Source: Amblyornis subalaris (lineage: Eukaryota; Chordata; Aves; Passeriformes; Ptilonorhynchidae). Taken from it: a stretch of 64,000 bases of DNA. The translations under genes were made by a program, and so were the position numbers. Positions 47,111 through 59,085 of this stretch are shown here, piece after piece. Location of the stretch: NCBI GenBank assembly GCA_018881555.1, contig JACAXG010000081.1, positions 1,862,521 through 1,926,520 on the forward strand, given 5' to 3'. The notes under the pieces are model-generated. The model did not search any database, had not been told where the DNA came from, and saw nothing but the letters and a program-made list of their open reading frames with translations. Numbering within the stretch: position 1 is the stretch's first letter; each line of letters opens with the position of its first letter.

Positions 47111-50100
47111 AAGGGATCGCTGTGACACACAGATAAGCTCAGCTTTCCAGGCTCTGCCCGCTCAGCCCAGCTCAGCTTTGCCACAAGCAGGTAAAGGTGG
47201 ATTATGTGTGGCTGCGCGGCTTCAAAGCCTTGTTCATCCCATGGGATCCTGAGTACAGGACACGGGGTCCCCACGTGGTCGGGAAAGGACTGGGCTCTCA
47301 GTCCTGCTCCGTGAGAACACTGGTAAAGCTGATAGGTGCTGGTGCAGGATCCTGAGGGTTCATTTCATCTTCTTTTCCTTGGCAATTTTGTCCAACTGTG
47401 CAAAAAACGTGGCAGCCCCGCACTGGGTTACAAATGCCAGGTGATGCACCAGCCTGGGCTGAAATGAAGTCAAAAGAGGAGCTGGTGTGTGGATCAATGG
47501 GTTTTTGTAGTGCAGTAGCTCAAGCCTGCGTGGTCCTTTGGGGTCTTCTAAAAGGCCCAGCTTGGTGACAGAGTTGGGACAAAAATCTGTGGGTTCTGGT
47601 ATTCTGGATATCCAAGCTGTGTCAACCTGCACTTAAACAGCTCTTAGTGGTGGTCACTGGAGTGTCCTGGAGGATCTGTCACACCAAGTGCTGTCCACAG
47701 AAAGGTGAAGAAGGCCTCTGCCTAGAGCAGTTTCCGTGCTCAGCCCAGTCCCCCCCGTGTATGTGCTCAGGGATCCAGGCACCTGAGCTCCTGCCATTTG
47801 CCGAGTGCCGAAGTGTCAGTACAGCCAGGAACAATCTCAGGAATGCAGCACAGGTTAAACATTTCATTCGCTTTTAAGGGCTACTTGCTTCATTTCTAAA
47901 TGCAACCTGTCCTCAGCCCCTGTTATATTGCTCCAGGCTGCTCTTCGGGTCCTAAATCTTCTGATTTTTGTTTGGTTTGGAATGCACTGGTTTTCCATAA
48001 GGAATAAATGAAAAGCGAAAGAAAACAGCAGTACTTGTTTGCATAGGCCCTGCATTGTTCTGCTGCTACTGAAGTGGGAGTGATAAATCCTACTCCCCGG
48101 ACAGAGGTTTTTTGGGTGGTGGCTGTGTGCAAACAAGGCCAGGGAAGATAAACAACAGAAAAAAATTGGTTTTAGGAAATGACAGTTGAGGATGGTCAAT
48201 CAACTGATGGGTCAGAGCCAACACACCACCATCAATTAGCAAAGCCATATTGATATTGTTTCTCCCAAGCATTTTTGCATCCACAGAGGGCCAAGAGCTG
48301 GATCTGTGGTCAAACTTGGCTGCAATCAGGAATCTGTATGGTTTCTCTGTTGCGAAGGGGGAGTTGTATAAAGGATTCTGCCTGTAGAAAATATGTCCAC
48401 AGTTCCAGAAGGGCTCAGCCAAAAGGGTGATGAAAATCTGTCTGTTGGTGTCATCGTCAGAACTGCTGGAGGTGGGAACATTTGCTAATCTTGCTTATTT
48501 TAGGGGCCCTGCTTTCAGCAGCAGTTCAGTTCTGAAAATGCAGCTCTGAAAACTCAGCCCTTAAGAGAGTCTCATACAATACATTCCTCAGACTAAACTA
48601 AAGAGGGATGAATTTTTCAGACTGTAGGTTCTTGCCTGCCTAATTATGATTTTCAGCTTCTTACGATTCGCTCTTTGCATTGTATAAATGTGACACAGAA
48701 GAAATAGCTGTGACATTGCCTGGCATGTTCTGTTCCAGCTGGGGAGGAACCAGCTAAACCTGCAGGGTTTCAGAGCTTGCAGAGCTGGTGTGGAAGGAGA
48801 ATTCAGTTCCACGTTTGGAAATCAAACTCGGTTCCCTGAGCAATCAAAACTCACAATTTCTCTTCCCTCCAGCCCCCCCAGGATGGCTGGGGACAGTGTC
48901 ACCGTTAAAGGGTAACTCTGGCACCCTGATGCAGTGCAGGGTCGAACAGGATTGTTGTATTCGTGCCAAACATGGATTTAAAGCAAACAACCTCCATCAG
49001 CTCCAGTGGTTACCTCTCTACTGGAACCTTTCAGTAGCTTAAAGCCTCCACTATGGGTTTTGATTTCTCTGTTCAGTTGCCTCCATAGACACATAAGGTG
49101 CTTGAAGCTGCATGAAATGGCTTTTGGATGAGCTCAGGACTGGCCAAAGTCTAAACTGCATTGGCTTGCAGGATTCATGGCAGCTGCAGCTCCAAATCCA
49201 GCTTGGGATGGGTCCCAGTGATGTGGACAGTGAAGCCACCTCTCACTTCAGCAGGCAGACAGTTCTCTGCCACCATCCAGCTGCTGGGAGAGAGAGGAGA
49301 AGCTGCTCTGGGCGTGAGCAGTGCTCCTGTGGGTCACAGACAGACTGCTGGGCATGTACTAAAAAAACCAGCACTGTTGTCAAAAACCCTGGCTTGGATT
49401 TCTGTGTTTGCTCGGTCTGGAGCCCCAGAGCTGTGTCNGTGCTACAGCAGCTCCATCTTCATCCTTGGTGGGAGAAGCAGGCAGGAAGGAGCTGGGATGG
49501 ACTCCAGCTGTTTGTGCTTCAGAAGTGCTGTGGCAACAGTATGAATAATGNATAGAAGTTCAATTCTTCTCCCTCTGGCCGAGGGCAAGGTGTCCCAGCT
49601 GATAAGAACTGGGAGCCCAATCTTGTTAAAGCCAGTATTAGACTTAGACCTTCATGAGATCCACTGCCTCAAGGAATTCCATTGTTCAAAGCACATTCGG
49701 TTAATTAGTACATTAACTAATTAACCTTCTCAGCATCCCAGGTAGGGAATATCTGTCTCCCAAAGGAGGAAACAGAGGCAAAGTGACTCACTAAGACTGG
49801 ATGCAGGAGCTCAGCAATGCAGCTGTTAAGCCTGTTTTTTTCCTTCCCAAATGGTTTTGTTGCTGCTGCTGCCTTATGCACACAATTTCCCCGAGACAGA
49901 AATGGAGGAGTCCTAAAAACTCCCGAGAGAGTGCTCAGGCCCAGTGAGGAAAGGTACCACTGGACAAACCTGACAAGAACTGAACCCATCCAAATACCCA
50001 GAGGAGGCAATTTGCTTCACCCACNTGCACCAACGGAGGAATAAAATCGAAACCACTTCTCCTCATTTTCAAGGAAAGTTTTTCTCACCACCTTTGCTTC

Positions 50101-52480
50101 TCGCTCACATTTTCATCTACTCTAAATATCACGACCAAATGGCCAGCGTGGGGAGGAGAGGGCACATGAGGGATGACAGTGGGGTTGTGTTTGTGTACTG
50201 GGGCATGATCAGAGCACAAGGATAAGACCTGAAGAGACTCAAAGAGCCAGAGGGGAAACTGATGCTGAGGAAGTCCTTCGACTCCAACACATGATGATGA
50301 GCAGCTGATTGCCACAGCTTTGCAACGTGGTAGGAAAAACCCCTGAGCTGAAGCACAAGGGTAGAGTTCTTTGCCTTGCAAGACCCATGACAGCACCACA
50401 GCCCCCTTCTCACGAGCCCTGATCCCAAACAGAAAGGGGAGGCTTGTTCTCCCCACCCAGCTCTGAGCTGGAGGCGTTCTGTGCTTCACCTACTGTCAAA
50501 GGACAGTCCTCAGCATCAAGGACGTGTGTGTTGAGGGATGAGAACCAACTCCTGTGTTCAGGGATACATCCCTGAGGAAGAGAATCTCACGGGGTTGAAC
50601 TATGGGACCGCGTGCCTTATCAGTCCTTTGCTCCTGGCTCCCGACCAGCCCAGGCAGTCACAGCCCTTCACAACCCTGGAATGTCAAGGGAGAGCCTTGA
50701 ATGAGGGCCCTGGTGGGGCCCCAGCAGCAGCACCTGGAAGCAGAAAGTGCCAAAGCAAGTGGCCTGTCCCACGGAAGGGACTCCTTTCATGACCACAGCT
50801 TCATCTACCACCAGTTTTCTAAGCCCACAGCAGCCCAGATTGGAGGCTACAAAAATATCCCCCTGTTCAGCAAATCNTCCCTTGTCCTTTGTGAAGCTCC
50901 AGCATTTTAATCATGTTCACACCTCCCTCTCCTGACACAAACCTTCTCAGCTCCCTCCCAGGTCCACAAAACCTGTGCATTCCTGGTCTCATTCCCTTGC
51001 TTACACGTCAGATGCTCTCCTCTCCATAAGCTTCCCAGACATTCCCCTTTGCTTATTCTCTGTATTCCCATCTTTCCCCCCATGCACTCCCCATTTGACT
51101 AAGGTTTATTGAATAACCAACTGGTGCTGAGGGGCTAACAAGAAATTTGGGGTGTGCTATTGATAGATTCAGCAATGCATGGGCAAAATTCCATATTGCT
51201 CCATCTCAGGACCACCAGGAAAGTGCTGCCGATCCAGGGGCTCTGTTACTGGGGAAGAGCAAAACACCCTGTCTTGTAAATGTGTCTTGTCCTGTTCTGT
51301 TCATTTTCACTCAGAATAAGGGTCAAAACAGAGCTCCTCAGTTTGTCAGGGGGTTTCTAGAAGAGAGTATTGGTGCCAGAGCAGCTGAAATTGTTTTTCA
51401 TTCTTAGCTTCAGCCTGACATGTGCGTGTGGCCATTCTTGATCTATTCCTGTGGGCACCCAGAGCCCTTTGGTCTTCACTCTGCAACCTGTCTTGCTGGT
51501 TTTCCTGGGAGAGTATTACACAAGAAATGCACTATTCTTTCCATGCAAAGGCATTTTCAAGCAAGCCTTGTCTTCCCAAAGCCTGGTAAAATAAACCAGA
51601 CTTGGATCTCTCAAATACCTTCAAAATTCCCAGACTTTGAGGTTAACACAAGGTGCACAAACCTCCCTGTAAGGTCACATGGCTCCACATCAAACCCATG
51701 CCAGAAGTCAGGATATCCTGAGCAGGCTCTCACTGGAGTTGGTTACAGGTGATGCTTATTTTCAGAGACATTTTAATAAGGCTAATCAATCACAGCAAAT
51801 TACTAAGCAATAAATCCATAACAATTTTCAGCTGGAGATCTTAGGTTACTTTGCAGGTAGTTGGTGAGGATCAGATAGTGAGGAATAGCAGTTATTAAAA
51901 AAAAATCTTATGATTTCAGCTTTCTTCACAGGATAATTCAAGATGTTGGCATTGTACTTTTGCTCTGAATTACTCTGCAGAGAAATTACCCTCCCCACCG
52001 ACTCGATAAAGCTGAGCAGGTCCAGCCTCCTGTGCTTAAATTTATCCCATGTGGATATGCCACAAAGTGCCTCGTCCAATTGACAACCTTCCTTACAGGA
52101 TTTTCCTACAGGTCCTGTAACAGCTTCAGAGCTGTGCTGGGTTTTGACGTTTCAAGCTCCCGGCATCCTTAGGGGACAGGGCTTCTAGTGGGAAGCTTTT
52201 ACCCATCCTAAATCCTGGGAATACGTCTGATTTTCNCTGCTTGTCCCACCCACAGAAGCAGAGAGCCCAGGGGGTGTTTGATTTGTGTCCTCCTAAGGGT
52301 CTTCTCATGTTAGGTACTCTTAAACAAGTTCACGAGGTGTTTGCCTTACTTTAAAAACCTCTCACTGGTTTTGGTCAGGAATTGGAAGGACACAATGCCT
52401 GTGATGGAGGGTGGGATTCATCTGTGTGCCTTGTTGGATGCTAACTGGGACCTCAGCCCTGTGCTTTTGGGAGAAGAGGA
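47111..52480. other. Intergenic or intronic DNA, no gene recognised
   Basis: About 5.4 kb of average-composition DNA without a recognised gene, transposon or RNA. The stretch 46496-49437 contains no N at all, unlike most of the window. Confidence 0.5.
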
Positions 52481-53330
52481 TCCAGTGAGATGCGTCTCCG
52501 GTTCCTCAAGCCGCGGGCGCGTTGCCCGGACAGGCAGCTGTGGTGCTGCTCCGTGGAAGGGCAGGAACATAAAAGTTGTGGAGCTCACGAGGCTTTTTGT
52601 GGGCACAAGGTGCTGCTGGAGAGAGCCTCCATTTCCGAGGCAGGCTCGTCCTGATGGGAGCGAGCAGGGAGAGCTCGGGTTGCTGCTCCCGCGGGTGCCG
52701 TTGGGATCCGGGTTGTGGAGGCCACGCTGTCCCCAAGGCCGGGTTCCTCTCCCCCTCCCCGTGGGTGTTATTTACACCGTTTCCTGCCCAGGGAAGTTCA
52801 GGAGTTTGACGTTACTGCGTTGGTTTCCGCTCTCCTGCCCGGCTCCCATCGGGAGCTCTCGCAGAGCCCGGCGGTGGCTGGGCTGGATCCCGCGGGCGGG
52901 ATGGAGGTGCCAGCCAGGCCCAGGGCGGGAAGCGTAACCCATGTCAGGCTGGACAACTCGGGCTCAACCGGCCTGGGAGGGCTGGAAAAGCCAACCCCGT
53001 GTCCGTCCCTGCTGGGGCTGGACGGGGCCGGAGGGAGGAAGGAGGACGCGCCCGGGCATCGCTGCAAAGCTTTTGGGTTCCTGCCGAATTGACGCCCTCC
53101 CCTCTCCCTCCCTCTCCCCCCTCATCCTTCCCGCCTGGCCTGCGTCTCCCCTCCCTTCCCTTCTCCCTCCCATCCCGCAGCAAACAAAATGGCTGCTCCA
53201 TGGCCATTTTGTTTTCCGTCTGGAAGGGGGAAGCCGGGACGCTGGGACTTGGCTCTTTTTTGGAGGCTGCGGCCATGTCCGAGCCGAACTCTCCCGTCTC
53301 TACGTGGCACCGGCTGTAGCGAGAGAGAGA
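52480..53330. promoter_or_regulatory. Third CpG-rich segment ending in a YY1-type inverted repeat
   Basis: CpG-rich (52500-53070), then a C/T-rich stretch, then an inverted pair of CAAAATGGC motifs at 53182-53214, then an A-rich purine run. GC-rich DNA followed by YY1-type sites is a common layout at TATA-less transcription start sites. It is 5.6 kb upstream of the let-7 hairpins in the same orientation and is my preferred candidate for a proximal pri-let-7 promoter, though unproven. Confidence 0.4.
53182..53214. promoter_or_regulatory. Inverted pair of YY1/REX1-like motifs, copy A
   Basis: Perfect 12-bp inverted repeat: AAACAAAATGGC (53182-53193) and its complement GCCATTTTGTTT (53203-53214) around a 9-base spacer. 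Each arm contains AAAATGGC, the YY1/REX1 core. Confidence 0.7.
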
Positions 53331-53335
53331 AAGGG

Positions 53336-53368
53336 GAAAAAAAAAAAAGGAAAAAAAAAAAAAAAGGA
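53336..53368. repeat. A-rich purine run
   Basis: GGGG(A)12GG(A)15GG-type sequence directly after GAGAGAGAAAG. Low complexity; the lysine-rich frame through it is an artefact. Confidence 0.85.
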
Positions 53369-53399
53369 CCTTTTGGAACGAGACCAAAGGCAGAGGCAG

Positions 53400-56300
53400 A
53401 GAGTGGGTAGTTTTGGCGTTTGTTGAGCACTGAAAATGCCTGGAATTGCCAAACTGAGCTTTTGTACGAGCAGCGTAAGGGCTACTCGGTGCACGCAGAG
53501 CCGCGGGGCTGCACGGAATAGCCGGACGGAAAGGTTTGTTCGCTATATTCAATAAAACAGCCCTCCTTTCTTCTGGATTTATAAAGTACCAGAGAGCACT
53601 GTTGTCTTAATTTGTTTTTGGACGGGCGGATGGTTTTACACATCGGCTTGGTATGACCAGAGCCGGACATTGCCGGACGGTAGCGTTTTAACCTGTTGTG
53701 TGTCCTCTTGTTTTTGGTGCATACGAGATCTGACCTTTCCAGTGAGCTGGCACTGCCTGGATTGAGCTGATGTAATCCACAGGATATTTTTTTAGGGATT
53801 TTTTTGTTTATTGCCTTCTTGCCTTGAAAGTTTTCATCTCAGGAATAAAACAAATCTTAATTTAAATATTAAAAGCAATAGCTGTTCTTGGCTTTTTCAG
53901 CCCTTGCTTTTCTCCCCAGGCTGGAGCTGTACTGTGCTCACAAGCTGTTTACTGCACTCTGTGTGTATCCTGCACACGTTAAGGTGTGATACACAACAGA
54001 AACACCATCAACAGGAACACGCCTTGAAAGTTTAAGGCAAGTTGGTGGCATTACCATAAAATTTTGCTCAGAAGCGTGGCAAAAACACCAGAACNTGCGC
54101 CAAATAAAAGCAATTTTTTTTTTTTAAAGTGATTCTGCATTTCCTTCAGTAGCCTGGATGTCTTGGCATTAGTAGCCACGTCACTTCGTTCATGGACGCT
54201 CCGGGGAGCAGATCTCCGCCCCGTGGCTCAGGGAGGATCAGGCTCTGATAAGGTGCTGGAATGATCGTCCTGCCGTTCCTTGAGTGGCTTTCCAGACATG
54301 TGGAGAGAAGCAGACACTTCCAGAGAGGAGCTGGGAAGGAGAGCAGAAAGAGGTGAAACCGCTTTTCTTGCACAGAAAGGTATTTGCCTCCATATCCCCT
54401 TGGCTTGTTTGCAAACAGACAATGGAGAGGACGGCAGGGCCACGGTGGTCCCGGGGCCGGGGCTGCACAGGCGGGCGCTGGGCGGGTGCTTCGCGGTGCA
54501 AATTCAATATTTTGGTCCAAATCTACATTAGAGGTGGATGTTACCTGTACACCTTTCATGAGCAGCTCATGAGCTGAACACCAAGAAGGAAAACAGGATT
54601 AATAGAGCAGTTTTACAAAGTGTTATGGAAAAGAATCCTCTTTCTTTAGATTTTTGAGTTAACCTACAGAATCGAGTAGAGAAGAGGTAAAAATAAGCCT
54701 GAAGGATATTTTTTTCCTCTTATATTTAGTATTTGGAGAAATTACTCTGTGAAATATCAGTAGCGCCTGTTTTTTATGACAAAAATTCTGGGATTTTTTT
54801 TGCTTGGGGAGAGAGTAAATTATATACAAATTTACAAGAGAAATACACGAACGTTTAGAAAAACCNTCACCTTTGTGGCCACCTCTAACAATGTATTTAG
54901 GAAGTGTTAATAAAAGATAAGTCATATAACAAGCAGGTTATAAATGCCTGTATTATAGATAACAGTATCAGATTCATTAATGATGATCCAGATGTTTAGA
55001 AACATCCAATAGGACTCGAGACAACCCCTAAGTGATGAGCAGCTATTTATAAAGATACCTGCTAATTGTTTAATAATAAATGCGATGACAAAGTTGATGT
55101 GAAATACTCTCCATGTCATTAAAAGTGAGTGGAGGAAAAGCATTGCTGAGAGATGGGAGCTGTTGCAAGATTGAACTTTAAATATTTTTACTTCCATTTC
55201 TCTTTCCCTATTCGCGGTACCTTTAATTAACTGTTTCAAAGCATGATATTTAATATTGATTTTGGGGTGGGGTGTTTGGGAATGCCGTTGGCCTTGCTTT
55301 GCTGAGAGGTTTGCCTGGTCTGGGAGAAGTTAAAAACAACTTGTCCTCATGGCTAGTTTGGCAAATGTCATTTTTTATTGCTTTTCCGTGGCACTGGGTG
55401 TGTCCAAGATGGTTTTTTGGGCTGTTTTCTGCTTTTTGTGCGAGCGGGTTCCTCGCTGCCGGCCGGATTGGCAGCTCCCATCGGTGCTGTGGGTCCCCAT
55501 GATGTTGGGGAGTTATTGAAAACCCTCCATGCTTCTTTTGGCTCGCTTTGGATTTGTTTTTTTATTTTTTAGGTCTGTTTTGTTTTTGTTTTTCCATCCT
55601 AGCCAGGTTGGAAGGACACGAAGCCAAGGGAACAAAATGGCCACATTCGGCCATTTTGTGCCAACGCCGCCGGTTCCAGGGAGCCGGGGCTGGTTCTGCC
55701 CCAGCTCCAGGAGGCTGAAAATCCTCTTGGAGACTCAGGGTCCTGATTTCCCACTGGGAAGCCCTCGCTGTCCCTGGCACATTTTGGCACCGACGCGGGT
55801 CCGCGGCTTCACAAAGGCTGAAAGCGGTGTCAGCTTTTAAAGCAGCGACTTTGTTGTTTTATGGTTTCCTCCTCCCCCCTCCTGCATTTCATTCAGTGCT
55901 CCTTAATAAACCAGATCAGCTCCTCAAAGCTTCGGAGCCTTTCCAGCTCCTCTCCGAGGTGGGCTCGTTTTAGAGGCAGACACTTGGCCATGCTCAGGAA
56001 TCTTTGGTCTGAAGATGCTTCAAAATTTGGGGGGCATCCACTTGGGTTGTCTGTTGGGGTCATCACGAGCTGCCCTGATAAATGAGGAGCGNTTTAGGTG
56101 ATCTCTTGATCCCAAAAGCGAGTCTGAAAGCTGGACTGGAAATGCCATTTTTATTCCAGCCTGGAGGANCTTGCTGTGAAAAAACATTAATCCTTTACCC
56201 GCCAATATTCCTCACCCCTCCAGGCACCTCTAGACAGCAGGACCGTGTGGTGACACACCCTGAGCACAGGGACCTTCCTGCAGTCTNCCTCAGAGACTGA

Positions 56301-58790
56301 TCAAGTGCTTTCACAAGAATCAAATGTGACCAATTTTGAAGGATCCGTGTGAATCTGGAGGGTGAAAATTACAGGGCCGCTACCTTATGGCCTGCACAGA
56401 AAATGGTGTTGTTCACAGAGCTCTTGGCAATAAAATATTCAAAAATCTTCAAAAACTGGGCTTAAAAAGCTCAGAAGGCAGTGAGAGGCTTTGGGTATGG
56501 GCCTCTGACTCCTACAGACCCTGCTGGCTATTTTATCCAGAATTCTGCACAGCTACATCAAATTCAGGCAAATTTGGGCACATCTCCTTCTTTCCCTATC
56601 TTTTATCTTGATGGTTTAGACCTCGGGCCATCAGGAGAGGGAATTCCTGTCATTGTGATTTGTGTAGGACAAACAAGTGTGACAGTGCTACTAAGGGTAG
56701 GATGCTCTTAGTCATCCTTACCGGGCATAAAAATTCCTCCTGTTTGATCCATAAATCCTCCTGTTTGACTCCTTTCTTCACGGATCCTGCCAAGATCAGG
56801 ATTCCAGAGTCAGCAGCTGGGTATTCCCAAAACCTATACTCATTAAGACAATTATTATAATTAAGTCTTCTGTTTTCAGGATTACTTATAGAAGTCAGAA
56901 GGGATTTTTTTTTCCCCCTCTCTCCATGTATAATTACATCTATGTGAACTCGGAGTTATTTAATGTAATTTCCCACCAACAGTTTGAGATTGGCCCAAAT
57001 GCCTGTGTTCTGCACTGGTATCGAGGGTGACCTTTTAAATGCCTGGCTGATACATCTGGCTTATGTGCTTAAAGTAATATAAGCCACCAGACTGGGAATC
57101 AGGAAAATTGTTCCTCTAGGTCACTTGCCAAGATGAGCATCCTCTGCCTCTGTGCATCACTGGGAAATCATCTGGATCACCCACCTTCCCAGTCCCCTAC
57201 CAGTGCAGCATCCACTGGTTTTTGTGCCACCCTTCTGGTTGATGCTTGTGGCAGCAGCTTAATTTCTGGGGAGCTGAAGCACTTTGGTCTAAACTAACCC
57301 TTCTGACCCCAAGGAGCTGAGCAGGGACAGACCGGAGGGACCTTTGAGCCTGGCTGTAACCTCACCAAAGCTCTGGCTGGTGTTGCGTGTGCTGAGGAGG
57401 GATGTGCAACCTCTGTGCATCACTTTCCACGCTGATAAAACAGGAGGAATAGCATTTCCTGTCAGGAGGCTGTTTGGGATGCACTTGGCACTGGGGATGG
57501 GCTGGGCACCTCAGTGCTGTAGGAACCAGTCCTGGCACATTGGTTTTTGACATCGTTCATACCCTGTCACACCGGGAGGGGCCCGGGCCAGATGGCCCAG
57601 CACAGTGGGTCATTCCCTGCGAAGGAGCAGTTTGTCAAAGGAAATNAAGAGAATTACCTGGACTGTGTTGNATGCCAGTGAGAACCTGTGGAGAGCTCCG
57701 GAATATGGCACTTCCCAAACCTTGTTGCAAAGATTCCCTTGTACCCAAGGCCGTCCTAATCCCTCACAAGGATTCCAGCTACAGCAGTTCACCAAAGCTT
57801 TGGGAATATTGAGGCTGTTGCCTGTTAGTTGTGGAAGCACAAAGCATTAGGCAGCTTTTATCGCTTTGGAGACTTCTGCCTGAGCCTCCTCCTCTCCCAC
57901 CACGGCGCTCAGCTTGGGGAGGTTGGGGACATCTCCTGCTGAGCTCCCACGGGAAGCTGTCCTTTGGGTCTCTGCTGGGCTGCACATGCAGCCTGCTTGG
58001 CGTGGCTCCCTCGTTGTCAGGGCTTCCTTTAATCTCCAAGGGGAATTCTTTCTCCTTGCAAAGGAGCCTCACACATTTCTTTCAAACTACCACATTTAAT
58101 ACCTCGCATCTGTATTTGGGTGTACAGAGAAGGAGGAAGCCTCAGAAGGTGAGCCAAGGGCTTGGGGGGAAGCCAGTCTGTCTCAGATCCATGCTAATAT
58201 TGCCTGGCTGGGCTGGAGCATTAGAGGGACAGCACGGCTGCATGTTGCACTCATTTGTTTAGGAAATAAGATCTGCCTTGATGTACTCGATACCATTACA
58301 TTTGCAGCCTAAAAGCTTCCTTGTACTCAGTTATTTCTAATCTGCTCAATTCCCTGGAGTGCACAGCAGCTAAATTGATGGATTCTCTTATCTGGTCTGG
58401 CAGGTTTGTTCTAGATACGCTGTGTGTTCAGGAGGTGAGGTCAGCCTGGCTGGGTGTGCTTGGCGCTGCTGCAGCTTCCCGAGAGCTCTGCTACCTCCAT
58501 GTGTGGCCCTGGGTTCCAAGGGAAGGGCTGCTGCTTCCAGGCACCCTTGGGTGCAAAAAGTTTGCAGCCAGTGTGACTGCCAAGCACAAGGTACGGTCCA
58601 AGTGGACTGAAGGAAGCTGAAGAAGGAGCTCCAGGACAAGGTTGGCTATGACTCCTTTTCCTGTGACATCATGAATTCTGATGATTTTTCGTGCGTTTCT
58701 CTTCGCAGGAGCCACAGAGCAGCCGATGCCTGGATCAGGATCATGTCAGTGCCTGGATAAAGATCGTCTCAGTGCCGTAGACTGCCACGG
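53400..58790. other. Upstream flank of the let-7 pair, no protein gene recognised
   Basis: AT-richer than the rest of the window, with a second inverted YY1-type repeat at 55632-55659 and a possible splice donor CAGAAG|GTGAGC at 58149. Probably part of the primary let-7 transcription unit. No protein-coding exon is supported. Confidence 0.45.
55632..55659. promoter_or_regulatory. Inverted pair of YY1/REX1-like motifs, copy B
   Basis: Perfect 11-bp inverted repeat: ACAAAATGGCC (55632-55642) and GGCCATTTTGT (55649-55659) around a 6-base spacer (ACATTC). It has the same core and relative orientation as copy A, 2.45 kb away. Confidence 0.7.
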
Positions 58791-58800
58791 TCCCAAGCTG

Positions 58801-58892
58801 TCCTTGAGGCTGAGGTAGTAGATTGAATAGTTGTGGAGTCCGGTCCTCCCTCTGAGCTAACTATACAATCTACTGTCTTTCCTAAGGAGACA
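58801..58892 (+). ncRNA. let-7k: let-7 microRNA hairpin, let-7k type
   Basis: The 5p arm at 58811-58832 starts with the let-7 seed TGAGGTAG and continues TAGATTGAATAGTT, the sequence I know as chicken let-7k (let-7f with A instead of T at position 16). The 3p arm (about 58861-58882) is CTATACAATCTACTGTC..., so the stem pairs throughout except for an A:A mismatch at position 16. The loop region is short (GTGGAGTCC...GAGCTAA). Flanks TCCTT/AAGGA extend the stem. Let-7 represses LIN28, RAS, HMGA2 and other growth-promoting mRNAs in differentiated cells. Confidence 0.93.
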
Positions 58893-58986
58893 GTCAGGTC
58901 TTCAGGTCTCCTCATGCACTTCTACCCCAGGTGTGGAGGCAAGTGGTGCAAGTGAAGCCAATCTGTGACTGTGCTACATCCGTTGT

Positions 58987-59085
58987 GCTCTGTGGAGGTG
59001 AGGTAGTAGGTTGTATAGTTTGGTGGGAGGGATTTGATCCCATTTCAGGTGATAACTATACAGTCTATTGCCTTCCTTAAAGAGC
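58987..59085 (+). ncRNA. let-7j: let-7 microRNA hairpin, let-7a-type mature (let-7j)
   Basis: The 5p arm at 58999-59020 has the canonical let-7a sequence (TGAGGTAGTAGG then TTGTATAGTT). The 3p arm at about 59056-59076 is CTATACAGTCTATTGCC.... GCTCT (58987) and AGAGC (59081) extend the basal stem. It lies 188 nt after the first hairpin, same strand, so both should come from one primary transcript. The name let-7j follows chicken usage for the let-7a-identical partner of let-7k. Confidence 0.93.

Noticed and set aside
53189..53410. Open frame starting at the ATG inside the YY1-type inverted repeat (MAAPWPF...)
   Set aside because: The ATG belongs to the AAAATGGC motif, and the frame ends in lysines from the A-rich run. 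No donor or homology supports coding.
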